45,000 bases of DNA from Sphaeroforma sirkka. Lineage: Eukaryota > Opisthokonta > Ichthyosporea > Ichthyophonida. This document shows positions 8,240-17,782 of the stretch, piece after piece. Numbering within the stretch: position 1 is the first letter of the stretch; each line of letters starts with the position of its first letter. The notes under the pieces are model-generated. The model was given only the letters and a program-made list of their open reading frames with translations. It searched no databases and was not told where the DNA came from. The stretch covers positions 1 through 45,000 of the forward strand of contig LUCW03000248.1 in NCBI GenBank assembly GCA_001586965.3, given 5' to 3'. Position numbers and translations under genes: made by a program.

Positions 8240-8961
8240 CTTACCACGACAATTAGCCCGAGTATGCCCGGGCTTAAGGCACTTGAAACAAGTAAGCTCC
8301 CGGCCATCTCTACTACCAAAGTCACCTCTTGGTCGGTCGAAACCACCTCCTCATCGACCCTTCTGGGCTTGGTGGTTACCCTTGTGGTATCGTCCATTAG
8401 CATAAAGACCGATATCTTCGTCGTCGTTGTCATCATCGTAGACACCGAGTCCAGTCTCAAACACAATGGCGGCTTCCTTCACTTGCTCATAGCTGAATCG
8501 ATTTCCGTTTGCAAACTTCGCATTCAAGTCAATCTTCAGTGGCGCAAACTGACGTGGAAGGCCCTGTATGAAGGATATGCGTTTCCGAATGTTAGTCAAC
8601 TCATCCCCCCTGACCTGCAGCTGGCCAAATAGAATCTCACATCGGTCGGCGAGTTCAGCAACATTTTCTCCATCGTTCATCTTCATCCTATCTAACTTCT
8701 GAGTCAACGCGTCCAGATTGGCCTCCGTCTGGCGGTTCATTGCGGTAGCGATCTGGGCCAAGGCAACTGCAGGGTTATCAGTGTTACGGACGTATCCAAG
8801 ACAACAGTCTTCAACGCTCTGGACAATCATGGAGTAGGCAATCTCCTCTCACGGTCTGTAGCGGCATTGAAGACGGCCTTTTCCTTCAGCTTAGCTTCCA
8901 TCTTCAACTTCCAGTTCGGGTAGCCGGTGGCATCCTTCAGTTTGGGCTCCACGTACTTCAT
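8240..8961 (-). pseudogene. copA Gag N-terminal part, frameshifted (A1)
   Basis: Gag begins at the ATG at 8961 (MKYVEPKLKDATGYPNWKLK). A base is missing near 8850 in a CTCC run that reads CTCCC in the copy near 19850. The frame resumes at 8830 with a helical capsid section (AELADRCEILFGQL, LTNIRKRISFIQGLPRQFAP). It ends in a basic Gly/Arg stretch and a first CCHC knuckle, CFKCLKPGHTRANC, at 8245-8300. Proteins like this form the particle and bind element RNA. At least one more stop or shift interrupts it near 8350. Confidence 0.8.
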
Positions 8962-8980
8962 CCTCTCGGTTTGGTGATCA

Positions 8981-9148
8981 GTGGTCTCTCTCTCTCTCTC
9001 AAATCAGCGCTCTCTAGCTCTCTCTCTCTCTCTCTCAAATCAGCGTTCTCTAGCTCTCTCTCTCTCTCAAATCAGCGTTCTCTAGCTCTCTCTCTCTCTC
9101 TCAAATCAGCGTTCTCTAGCTTCTCTCTCTCTCAAATCAGCGTTCTCT

Positions 9149-9184
<36 letters not shown>
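8981..9184. repeat. CT-rich minisatellite in the A1 leader
   Basis: About five units, each a (CT)n run followed by CAAATCAGCGTTCTCTAG, end in a longer pure CT tract. Other copA leaders have one such unit, so the array expanded in this copy. Confidence 0.85.
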
Positions 9185-9186
<2 letters not shown>

Positions 9187-9225
9187 GGCACTCGAGTCCT
9201 TGGTCTCAAAAAATTCAAGCTTTTA

Positions 9226-9244
9226 GTCCCGTCCGCTGCTTCCA
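9226..9244 (-). other. Primer binding site of element A1
   Basis: In element sense TGGAAGCAGCGGACGGGAC starts exactly at the LTR end. TGG pairs with the CCA end of a tRNA primer. I cannot assign the tRNA. The site is missing next to the LTRs at 14152 and 20028. Confidence 0.6.
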
Positions 9245-9704
9245 TGTGAATTTTTTCAACTCTGTGAAAGTGCTCTTTTATTTCCTTTTTTGTACTCTGT
9301 ATTTATACTATTTTTCGTCAGAATTGAACGGCCCTTTCGGCTCGAAAATTTCTTTTGCCAAAGAAATTCCAACGGACGTGCGCGGTCTATTTTTAGATTC
9401 CATCTCTAAAAGTACAAACACAATTTCTTCAAATACACTTAAACTTCTAAGACTCATAACTCAATGAATATTCACTCAAACAACTTGAGTAAGGTGTCAT
9501 ATGAAAGGAAACCCATTTCCTATCAAATGACACCTGTAACAAAAAATCACACATTTAATAGGTCAAACACAATCGGCCTACGAAACACATTCGTAAACAC
9601 AACATACAAAAAAAAAACATACTTAGATAAGTGGTTCCTCGATGGACTAGGTCTGAGTCCAACACTTAAACATCATTCACCTTTGACAATATGATTTTTC
9701 TACA
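9245..9704 (-). repeat. copA LTR, 5' LTR of element A1
   Basis: It is the same LTR as at 5617-6066 apart from scattered substitutions and short A/T-run length changes, with TG..CA ends. The imperfect hairpin is at 9492-9535. Confidence 0.93.
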
Positions 9705-9789
9705 TAGTAGTTCGGAGATTATAAAATTTAGTTTATAATATCCTACATCTACTAATGTCTCAAATAGGTCCAAGTAGATGAGTCATACC

Positions 9790-9990
9790 AAATACTCAGG
9801 CTATTGGAGCCATCAAAGTGAATTTAGAACACTTTGGAAATATTGGAAAAAGAGCTTGTACTAAATTATTTAAAATACAAATAAAAAACCAATGTATCAT
9901 CTCAATTGATCTTGATATTTTAGACTGACCGGAGGCCGTATTTCTACAGTAATACTTCAACAGCGTGATTAGCCGGGCTATGGAAAGCAT
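9790..9990 (-). pseudogene. Possible copia Pol 3' relic
   Basis: The minus strand reads NTASGQSKISRSIEMIHWFF and then LVQALFPIFPKCSKFTLM. The spacing resembles the copia C-terminus, where a KHID.xxxHF segment is followed by a TKALP.xKF segment. No catalytic residue is present and the match is weak. It could be the far end of copB, whose RNase H is broken at 24072, or chance. Confidence 0.3.
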
Positions 9991-9998
9991 CTGTTGAT

Positions 9999-10364
9999 GT
10001 GCCAGGGACGGGTGAGGGTACGGTGGTTCATCAACATACTGGAGAAAATATTCAAGGTGTTCGTGGAGGGTCCAGATACCGTGGAAATTGTGGCACTCCT
10101 GTAATTGCTGAAGGAGGTCAGGGCCCTGGGCGGCAGTTTTGGACCTACCAGGATGCGTCTAATCAGTTGTTGGATGCAGGTAAGTGGTGGCTGGTAGTGA
10201 ACTTGTGCAAGCTACCAGGGGCAGACGGGGCAGAGACAGCCGTCGGTGCGGTAGTCGAGCAATGTGAACACGTAAGTATTCGTTACAACCATAACACAGA
10301 GCCGGATTGGTGTAGACTCGAAGCATCGATTGAAGCTGTCGTGTCTGGCTGTGTCTCGGTTTGA
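9999..10364 (+). CDS. Unrecognised ORF, possibly exonic
   Basis: A 121-codon frame is noticeably GC-richer than its surroundings and rich in Gly (GTGEGTVVHQHTGENIQGVR, GGQGPGRQFW). A strong donor-like GCAG|GTAAGT lies at about 10190 and a second CAC|GTAAGT near 10271, so any coding exon might end at either. I recognise no domain and see no clear acceptor or start. The ATG-like codon at 9999 is GTG in the sequence. It may be a gene fragment stranded between transposons. Confidence 0.25.
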   Translation: MPGTGEGTVVHQHTGENIQGVRGGSRYRGNCGTPVIAEGGQGPGRQFWTYQDASNQLLDAGKWWLVVNLCKLPGADGAETAVGAVVEQCEHVSIRYNHNTEPDWCRLEASIEAVVSGCVSV

Positions 10365-10560
10365 GGTTGGCGGTTTACTCATAACCAGTTGGTAGTAGTA
10401 TTGGCGCCGGGCCATTGCCGCGATCACCTTGTTGGACCAACGTCTTGTTGAGTTCTTCCTGATGTCGTCATAGCGTTGGCGGAGGGCTACATGGTCGGGT
10501 GTACGCCCGCCCGTGGTTTTGTGTACAGTTGTAGTAAGTATACGCGAGATAACTATATCT

Positions 10561-10590
10561 CAACGTTCTCCTCCTCAGGAGGGGACGTTG
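10561..10590. other. Hairpin 1 of a three-hairpin cluster
   Basis: CAACGTTCTCCTCC and GGAGGGGACGTTG form an imperfect inverted repeat (13-14 bp arms) around TCA. Confidence 0.6.
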
Positions 10591-10626
10591 TTCATATATT
10601 AGTAATTATAAACAGTAATCCTAAAA

Positions 10627-10655
10627 TGACTGACTCTTAAATGAGTCATTAGTCA
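10627..10655. other. Hairpin 2 of a three-hairpin cluster
   Basis: TGACTGACTC and GAGTCATTAGTCA form an inverted repeat with two extra bases in the right arm, around a TTAAAT loop. Confidence 0.6.
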
Positions 10656-10686
10656 TGTGCTGTAAAACCAGAAAAGCCCTAAAACC

Positions 10687-10714
10687 CAGTTTATCAGATT
10701 ATTCTGATAAACTG
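10687..10714. other. Hairpin 3 of a three-hairpin cluster, perfect 11-bp arms
   Basis: CAGTTTATCAG and CTGATAAACTG are exact reverse complements separated by ATTATT. Confidence 0.75.
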
Positions 10715-11129
10715 TAAAACTTAATAATAAACCTAAAATAATCAAATAAATCTAAGTACTTGTATTCTGACCACACAGTTTTCAGGTATAGATACTGCGA
10801 GTGCCTTCTTTTTGCCCAAAAAAATAAAATCACCTTTTTTTTTCGATTTTTTTTTTTTTTGGTTATAAAAAAACTGAGCCCCCCGAAATTGATCTGGCTA
10901 CAGACAAACAACATTTCATTTGCCTATGTGTGTATATGTTGTGTATGTTGTGTATGTTAACAATAATGAAAATGGTATGAATGTTCGTATTGAAAATGAC
11001 ATTAATTTATAAAAAAGCTACAACAGGTCATATTTAAAATATAATTACCTTATAAAATAGCCACATAATTATAAAACTACCTCTTGAAAACAATTAATCT
11101 AAAAAAAGGAAAATAAAAAAGTAAAATAA
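10715..11129. other. AT-rich stretch without a supported gene
   Basis: It contains long T and A runs (10838-10865) and repeated TGTGTATGTTG near 10930. No coding signal was found. Confidence 0.5.
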
Positions 11130-11620
11130 CCTGCTTGGAAAATTGGAACCACCATTGTGCGCCTGGGTCGAAATTCCGGTCACACGGCTCAGTCTATCGA
11201 CGCCACATCTATAGGTATGGGAGCGGGTTCTAGCAGCCAGGGGTCGGGGTGTGTGGCTGTCGTGAAGCAAGCTGGCATGACATCGCAGGGCCAAGATAGC
11301 GTGGGTATGGGTAACAATGCGGGACAGATGACACAGGGTGTGGGTTGTGTGGCAATAGGCTCATCGGCCGGTCAAACATCACAGCAACTGCATGGTGTGG
11401 CGATAGGTGCGGATGCGGGTCGAACAGACCAGGGCGCGCAGGCGGTGGCTAGGCTTCAAATCAGGGCGAGCGATAACTCGGGCCAAACCGACCAGGGCAC
11501 AACAGCGATTGCGATTGTCAATAACGCAGGTGTAACATCACAGGGTGCCGAAAGTATCGCGATGGGCAATGGAGCTGGGTCCACGACACATGGTAAGGAA
11601 TGTGTGGCTATAGGCGCAGC
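11130..11620 (+). pseudogene. 16-residue beta-roll-like repeat protein, cut by a copA LTR
   Basis: After a stop at 11127-11129 the frame is open until the LTR. From about residue 11 it is a chain of some nine 16-residue units of the pattern AGxTxQGxxxxAIGxx, for example AGQMTQGVGCVAIGSS and AGVTSQGAESIAMGNG. One unit near 11450 has a five-residue insertion. Such short Ala/Gly/Ile-Gly repeats resemble YadA-head (Hep/Hag-type) left-handed beta-roll repeats of bacterial adhesins, phage fibres and some giant-virus proteins. There is no ATG near the start, and the 3' part was lost when the copA LTR inserted at 11621. No function is claimed. Confidence 0.6.
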
Positions 11621-12079
11621 TGTGAATTTTTCAACTCTGTGAAAGTACTCTTTATTTACTTTTTTGTATTCCGTATTTATACTATTTTTCGTCAAAATTG
11701 AACGGCCCTTTCGGCTCGAAAATTTCCTTTGCCAAAGAAATTCCAACGGACGTGCGCGATCTATTTTTTTAGATTCCATCTCTAAAAATACAAACACAAT
11801 TTCTTCAAATACACTTAAACTTCCAAGACTCATAACTCAATGAATATTCACTCAAACAACTTGAATAAGGTGTCATATGAAAGGAAACCCATTTCCTATC
11901 AAATGACACCTGTAACAAAATCACACATTTAATAGGTCAAACACAATCGGCCTACGAAACACATTCGTAAACACAACATACAAAAAAAAACATACTTAGA
12001 TAAGTGGTTCCTCGATGGACTAGGTCTGAGTCCAACACTTAAACATCATTCACCTTTGACAATATGATTTTTTTCTACA
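11621..12079 (-). repeat. copA LTR (3' LTR of the left minus fragment)
   Basis: It has TG..CA ends and is 459 bp, with the same internal hairpin and TATA/poly(A) pair as the other copies. It interrupts the repeat-protein ORF. Confidence 0.92.
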
Positions 12080-12138
12080 CTCCCCATGGACGCAAGACAT
12101 AGTCATCGGACATCATTCGATATGTATCTCCCCACAAA

Positions 12139-13555
12139 CTAGCCACAACGACAAAGAGATGTAGACACGACAGCACATCGGTAGCAGCGGCGTTTCATCA
12201 TATGACTTCGGTGCTTCACGAAAGCAACCTTAGGCAATGCCTTGGTCAAGGCATCAGCAGCCATCAACTCAGACCGGCAGTCCTCCAATGAGATGATCTT
12301 CTTTGCGCATAACTCTCGCACATAATGATATTTGATATCAATATGCTTTACTGCGCTTAGATTGATCAGAGGCTCGTCCTAGCTCAGATAGCAAATTCAA
12401 AAAGCAGTTTTACGTCACGGCAAGACTCTGCAAGACTGACATACTCTGCCTCATAAGTACTTAGGGTGACAAGTGTCTGACGGCGCGCCCCCCCAGTAGA
12501 CTGGGGCATTTGTGATGAATACCACATAGCCAGAACGAGATCGCTTGTCTTTCTCGCCCCAATAGCTTGCATCGGCATACGCACAAAGTTTCAAGTCGTT
12601 CCCGGCTTCATAGAAGATTCCCCAGTGTTTGGTAGCCTCTAAGTATCCGCACAGATTTCTTGAGGCAGCCTCTCTCGCCTTAGTTAGTCGGCTGGTCAAG
12701 GTATCGGCTCAGTGAACTTGTCGCAAAAGCAATATCAGGACGCGTACCCACAGCTGCAAACATAAGGGAACCTATGATACCACGGTAGTCTGAATCCTGC
12801 ACCAATGTACCAGGCCGATTCACGTCGAAAGATGTACTCATAGGTGTACTGACCTTTTCAATGGTCCATACTTCTGCGCTAGCTTCTCAATATATGCCGG
12901 CTGCGAGATGAAAATTCCTCTTTCAGACATATCAATTTTCCATCCGAGGAAAAAACCGTGGAGACCCCATCGACTTGACGTCGAACTCTGTCTCGATCTT
13001 CTTCAATATCTTCTCTCCCCATTCGACGTGAAGTCGAAAATATCAAACCGTCATCAACATAAAGTACCAGAAAGCAGTTCTTCCCAATAAAGTGACAAGG
13101 GTCCGTAAGACTTGGCCGGAATCCAACATCATTAACGAGGAAATCTCTGAAGCGCACAAACCAACATAATCCGGCTTGCTTGAGTCCATAGATACTCTTC
13201 TTCAGCTCGCAAATAGCACCCTCCTTAATCAACTGGTGATCCTCATCACTTAGTAAATCACCAACTATTTCAACGAAACCAGTGGGGATCTCCGAGCAGA
13301 CGTACTCTTCCAAATTACCATGCAAAAAAATGCAGTTTTGACATCGAACTGCAATACATCCAAGTTCTCAGATGCAGCGATAGCCAAACATGCACACACA
13401 GTCTCTTTTGTGACTACTGGTGACGATGTCTCCACATAATCTCGACCATACTGTTGTGCAAATCCCTTCGCACATAGGCGGGCTTTATGTCGTATCACTG
13501 CGCCGCTTTCATCACGCTTGAGAGTGAGAACCCACTTGAGTCCCAGAGGCTTTGT
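12139..13555 (-). pseudogene. copA Pol 3' part (RT, RNase H), left minus fragment
   Basis: In element order it reads RTKPLGLKWVLTLKRDESG, RLCAKGFAQQYGRDYVE, VLQFDVKTAFF and KSIYGLKQAGLCWF. LVLYVDDGLIFSTS with the YVDD pair follows, then the RNase H motifs (AYADASYWG, LVTLSTYEAEYVSLAE) and the C-terminus. Frameshifts are visible: extra A's near 13325, an extra base near 13015, one in the C run near 12490, and a lost piece near 12360 where the copy skips the EDNQ segment. The right end is the CCGGG breakpoint at 13556-13560. Confidence 0.88.
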
Positions 13556-14150
13556 CCGGGAACGACTTGAAACTTTGTGCGTATGCCGATGCAAGCTATG
13601 GGGGCGAGAAAGACAAGCGATCTCGTTCTGGCTATCTGGTATTCATCACAAATGCCCCAGTCTACTGGGGGGGCGCGCCGTCAGACACTTGTCACCCTAA
13701 GTACTTCTGAGGCAGAGTATATCAGTCTTGCAGAGTCTTGCCGTGATGTAAAAAACTGCTTTGAATTTGCTATCTGAGCTAGGACGAGCCACTGATCAAT
13801 CTGTAGTTTGTTACGAGGACAATCAGACTGCTAAGAAGATGGCTGAGGAATTGACCACCAAGCGCAGTAAGCATATTGATATCAAATATCATTATGTGCG
13901 AGAGTTATGCGCAAAGAAGATCATCTCATTGGAGGACTGCCGGTCTGAGTTGATGGTTGCTGATGCCTTGAGGCAATGCCTTGACCAAGGCATTGCCTAA
14001 GGTTGCTTTCGTGAAGCACCGCAGTCATATGATGAAACGCCACTGCTACCGATGTGCTGTCGTGTCTACATCTCTTTGTCGTTGTGGTTAGTTTGTGGGG
14101 GAGATACATATCGAATGATGTCCGATGACTATGTCTTGCGTCCTGGGGGA
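13556..14150 (+). pseudogene. copA Pol 3' end, inverted segment
   Basis: After the breakpoint the plus strand reads the RNase H region (LKLCAYADASYGGEKDKRSR, GYLVFITNAPVYWG, LSTSEAEYISLAE) through VCYEDNQTAKKMA and KHIDIKYHYVRE. Frameshifts lie near 13670 and 13755. At 13971-13998 a short palindromic insertion interrupts ADALTKALP. The variants SYGG and GYLVF are shared only with the copy at 20482-21004, which marks it as the parent. Confidence 0.88.
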
Positions 14151-14151
14151 G

Positions 14152-14604
14152 TGTAGAAAAATCATATTGTCAAAGGTGAATGATGTTTAAGTGTTGGACT
14201 CAGACCTAGTCCATCGAGGAACCACTTATCTAAGTATATTTTTTTTGTATGTTGTGTTTACGAATGTGTTTCGTAGGCCGATTGTGTTTGACCTATTGAA
14301 TGTGTAATTTTGTTACAGGTGTTATTTGATAGGAAATGCTTTTTCCTTTCATATGACACCTTATTCAAGTTGTTTGAGTGAATATTCATTGAGTTATGAG
14401 TCTTAGAAGTTTAAGTGTATTTGAAGAAATTGTGTTTGTATTTTTTAGAGATGGAATCTAAAAATAGATCGCGCACGTCCGTTGGAATTTCTTTGGCAAA
14501 GGAAATTTTCGAGCCGAAAGGGCCGTTCAATTTTGACGAAAAATAGTATAAATACGGAATACAAAAGTAAATAAAGAGACTTTCACAGAGTTGAAAAATT
14601 CACA
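14152..14604 (+). repeat. copA LTR in plus orientation inside the inverted segment
   Basis: TGTAGAAAAATC to TTCACA, 453 bp. It is followed at once by AGCTAGAGAGCGCTGATTTG, so the PBS seen at 9226 is missing. Confidence 0.92.
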
Positions 14605-14671
14605 AGCTAGAGAGCGCTGATTTGAGAGAGAGAGAGAGACCACTGATCACCTGAAGTTCCAAACCGAGAGG

Positions 14672-15656
14672 ATGAAGTACGTGGAGCCCAAACTGAAGGA
14701 TGCCACCGGCTACCCGAACTGGAAGTTGAAGATGGAAGCTAAGCTGAAGGAAAAAAGGCCGTCTTCAATGCCGCTACAGACCGTGAGAGGGAGATTGCCT
14801 ACTCCATGATTGTCCAGAGCGTTGAAGACTGTTGTCTTGGATACGTCCGTAACACTGATAACCCTGCAGTTGCCTTGGCCCAGATCGCTACCGCAATGAA
14901 CCGCCAGACGGAGGCCAATCTGGACGCGTTGACTCAGAAGTTAGATAGGATGAAGATGAACGATGGAGAAAATGTTGCTGAACTCGCCGACCGATGTGTG
15001 ATTCTATTTGGCCAGCTTGCAGGTCAGGGGATGAGTTGACTAACATTCGGAAACGCATATCCTTCATGAAGGGCCTTCCACGTCAGTTTGCGCCGCTGAA
15101 GATTGACTTGAATGCGAAGTTTGCAAACGGAAATCGATTCAGCTATGAGCAAGTGAAGGAAGCCGCCATTGTGTTTGAGACTGGACTCGGTGTCTACGAT
15201 GATGACAACGACGACGAAGATATCGGTCTTTATGCTAATGGACGATACCACAAGGGTAACCACCAAGCCCAGAAGGGTCGACGAGGAGGTGGTTTCGACC
15301 GACCAAGAGGTGACTTTGGTAGTAGAGATGGCCGGGAGCTTACTTGTTTCAGTGCCTTAAGCCGGGCATACTCGGGCTAATTGTCGTGGTAAGATGGCGT
15401 GTTTGAATTGCAAGAAACCAGGGCATATCAAACGAGACTGCCCAGATCTCGACGATGAGAATGATGATGACAATGGCTATTTCGGATTTGGATTGATGGC
15501 GATCGGTGATGACGGAGATTCCGACAGTGATGATGGTATGCCGGCCTTGATGTGTGATTCCACCGATTCTGATTCTTCCGATGCCGAGAGCAAATTTGAT
15601 GATGAATTGGATGCTCCACCCGGGTTGCTATCTGGAGGTTTTCATTTCATCGGATT
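14672..15656 (+). pseudogene. copA Gag, plus orientation, frameshifted
   Basis: It starts at MKYVEPKLKDATGYPNWKLK. Shifts are near 14755 (extra A), 15020 (a C missing in CTTGCAGGTCAGG relative to the other copies), 15350 (first CCHC knuckle loses a base) and 15640. The pieces cover the same helical capsid section, the basic Gly/Arg linker, the second knuckle CLNCKKPGHIKRDC and the acidic stretch. No continuous protein is possible. Confidence 0.85.
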
Positions 15657-16856
15657 ATGAAGTTCAGGGTGGCTTTATCTCAGCTACAGATGAAGATAAC
15701 TGTACTACACTCGACGATGATGACACCTTTGCCGAGGATGATCTACTTGTGGATGGATCCGTCACCTCAATCGCTGAAGCTGAATTGGAGAACACAATCA
15801 GCGAACATTCGGCGTTTGCATTGCTGGGCGTGGGTGATCTGGTCTTATCTGCTAACGAGCTTGTGGTTGACACAGGTGCCAGCAAGCATGTTGTTGTATT
15901 GGAGGATGCTCTGTCTGCAGTGAGACCCTCTAACAAGCGATTGACCGGGCTTGGCAACACTAAACTGCATGCAGATGGTGAGGGAGAGTTGCGCGGCTGT
16001 CCTGAGACTGGTTTAGCTCTTCTCATTCCTAAGGCGGGTGTTCAACTTTTATCCGTACGACAGCTTGTTAAGAACGGCTGGAAGGCGACGTGCGAGAAGA
16101 ACGACTGCACATTATTTGATCCGCAGTGTGGTGTGGTGAAAGCAACGGTTAGACAAGGGCTATACATCGTTTCCCTGAAGGATCTGAAGTCGCCCGTCAA
16201 CCGAGCACATTCGGGTACAAAGATTATCGATGAAGATAAGGCCCTTGTGGCATCCGATGATGGTGAAGCAGATATGCTCATGTGGCATCATAGACTTGGC
16301 CATGTAAGCTTGGAACTGATGAAAGAGACAATGGTTTGCGCAGGAATGGAGAAAGTTGCCAGACGTTGGGGTGAGAAGCTTCCTTCTGTAGAGCTTGCGT
16401 GCAGGGCAAGATGACACGTGCCAGAATTACTCGCAAGTTGGTCGGGTCGAAGGGTAAACGTAAATCTGTGGTTCTAGAAGTTCGGGATCGAAGCTGTACG
16501 TAGATATCTTCGAGACCTCGAAGACACCGTCACTCACTGGAAAACAATTCGGTCTCCAGGTTCTTGACGATGCAACGGACCACTACTGATGTTTGGGCCT
16601 GAAGCAAAAGAGTGATGCGACTGCTGCAATGCGTCACTTGCTGGACACTGAATTTGCAGTGTTGAAGCGATTCCCGAAGAAGGCTCATAGTGATAGAGGG
16701 GCGAGTTTGTCAACGAGACTTGGAAGTCTATGCTATCAGCAAGAGGCATAAAGCAGAGTTTGACGGCAGCACGTACTCCTGAGCATAATGGAAGATGTGA
16801 GCGTGCACATCGAACCCTGATCGAGATGGCCCGGGTTCTTCTACTGCAGGCTGGAC
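15657..16856 (+). pseudogene. copA protease and integrase N-terminal half, plus orientation
   Basis: The frame holds the acidic stretch, LVVDTGASKHVV (protease DTGA) and the integrase zinc domain MLMWHHRLGHVSLELMKE. Near 16385 a base is lost, so the second half of the HHCC motif (FCRACVQGK in other copies) is destroyed. Later pieces in other frames carry the integrase core: YVDIFE, then a G missing in the SDRGGEF region near 16700, and RTPEHNGRCERAHRT. The TGA at 16588 replaces a Trp codon. It ends where the inverted-repeat arm ends. Confidence 0.85.
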
Positions 16857-17782
16857 TGGGCGATGAGTTTTGGCTTGAAGCGGTTACCTATGCTTGTTGG
16901 TTGATCAACGTAATGCCACAACGAGGTGGTGCTAAGTCGCGGGCGGAACTATGGTCAGGAGTTAAACCTGATTTGTCGCAGACAACAATTCCTTTGGTGC
17001 GAAAGTATATTTCTTGACCGGAAAACATAACAAGAAATTCGGCAAGAAGGGTCAGGAAGGTATTCTACTAGGTCCTAGCCTTATTACTGTTGGCGGCAGT
17101 ATGCGAATTTACAACCTAGAGACAAAGCGTGTTGTGAATAGTCGAGATTATCGCCTTGTTCCCACAATTGCCAGTCACGTTGAAAGGGTCAAAGTCAATA
17201 ATTCCGAGGGTGACGATGATAGTATTGACGATGAAGTAGGAGCAAGTGATGGCAACAAGGATACTTCAGCGTCAGAATCAGATACGGATAGTGATGGAGA
17301 TGGTCCCATGGATGATGCCGCCGACGATGATGTCACTATGGATGAATCATCTACTGATGGAGGTGATGAATCAGGACCCGGTGAGCATCCTGGTTATGCT
17401 CGCCGCCCACTCAATCACCAGAAACGTGATTTGCCTGGTAAGCAGACACCTACGAGAGGTGGCAGGCGATTGAAAACCCGCGTACATCGTACACGCGACC
17501 GAGCCAATGACATGATGTCCCCGCGGATCAGCTCTAAGGCTCGTACGGACTTGGACTCGGAGAGAAAACGTGAACGTCAATCAAGTGGAACCCCACCTCG
17601 ACAAACTTCGAAACTTCGACGAGATCGTAAACGAGATCATGAAGAATCTAACTTTGGATTTCTGGCCGATGATGAATTGTCCTTCAAAGACTTGACTGGG
17701 TCTGCTGATGAGAAGCACTTCCGCGCAGCCATGAGAGACGAGCTACGTTCAATGCTGAAGATGAAGGTTTGGAAACTTCAGC
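16857..17782 (+). pseudogene. copA integrase C-terminus and acidic/basic linker (inverted-repeat spacer)
   Basis: This piece occurs once in this element and is inverted relative to both flanks. It reads GDEFWLEAVTYACWLINVMP and the rest of integrase. A stretch with 30-40% Asp/Glu follows (DTDSDGDGPMDDAADDDVTM), then an Arg/Lys-rich stretch (GGRRLKTRVHRTRDRAND). It ends with ADEKHFRAAMRDELRSMLKM at the start of RT. The frame from 17014 is open but lacks one base near 17000. At 17782/17783 it jumps to minus-strand integrase sequence. Confidence 0.85.

Larger units (their letters stand above)
5617..9704 (-). mobile_element. copA Ty1/copia element A1, internally deleted, two LTRs
   Basis: Two LTRs of the same family and orientation (450 and 460 bp) bracket 3.2 kb. 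Right to left this holds PBS, CT-rich leader, gag, protease, then RT and RNase H. Integrase and the start of RT are missing: at about 7300 the sequence passes directly from the RT segment SDEDHQ to the integrase zinc-domain segment MKETMV. AGTAG precedes the left LTR, and TAGTAG follows the right one, so AGTAG is offset by a single base and a target duplication is likely but not exact. The copy cannot move without help from another element. Confidence 0.88.

Noticed and set aside
7332-8632. Plus-strand ORFs opposite the copA gag/protease, and the same in the other copies
   Set aside because: They are antisense shadows of biased GA-rich codons in the acidic and basic regions.
13556-17782. Self-integration as the cause of the inverted block
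   Set aside because: Both junctions lie within Pol coding sequence, not at LTR ends, and one has 5-bp microhomology; template switching fits better.
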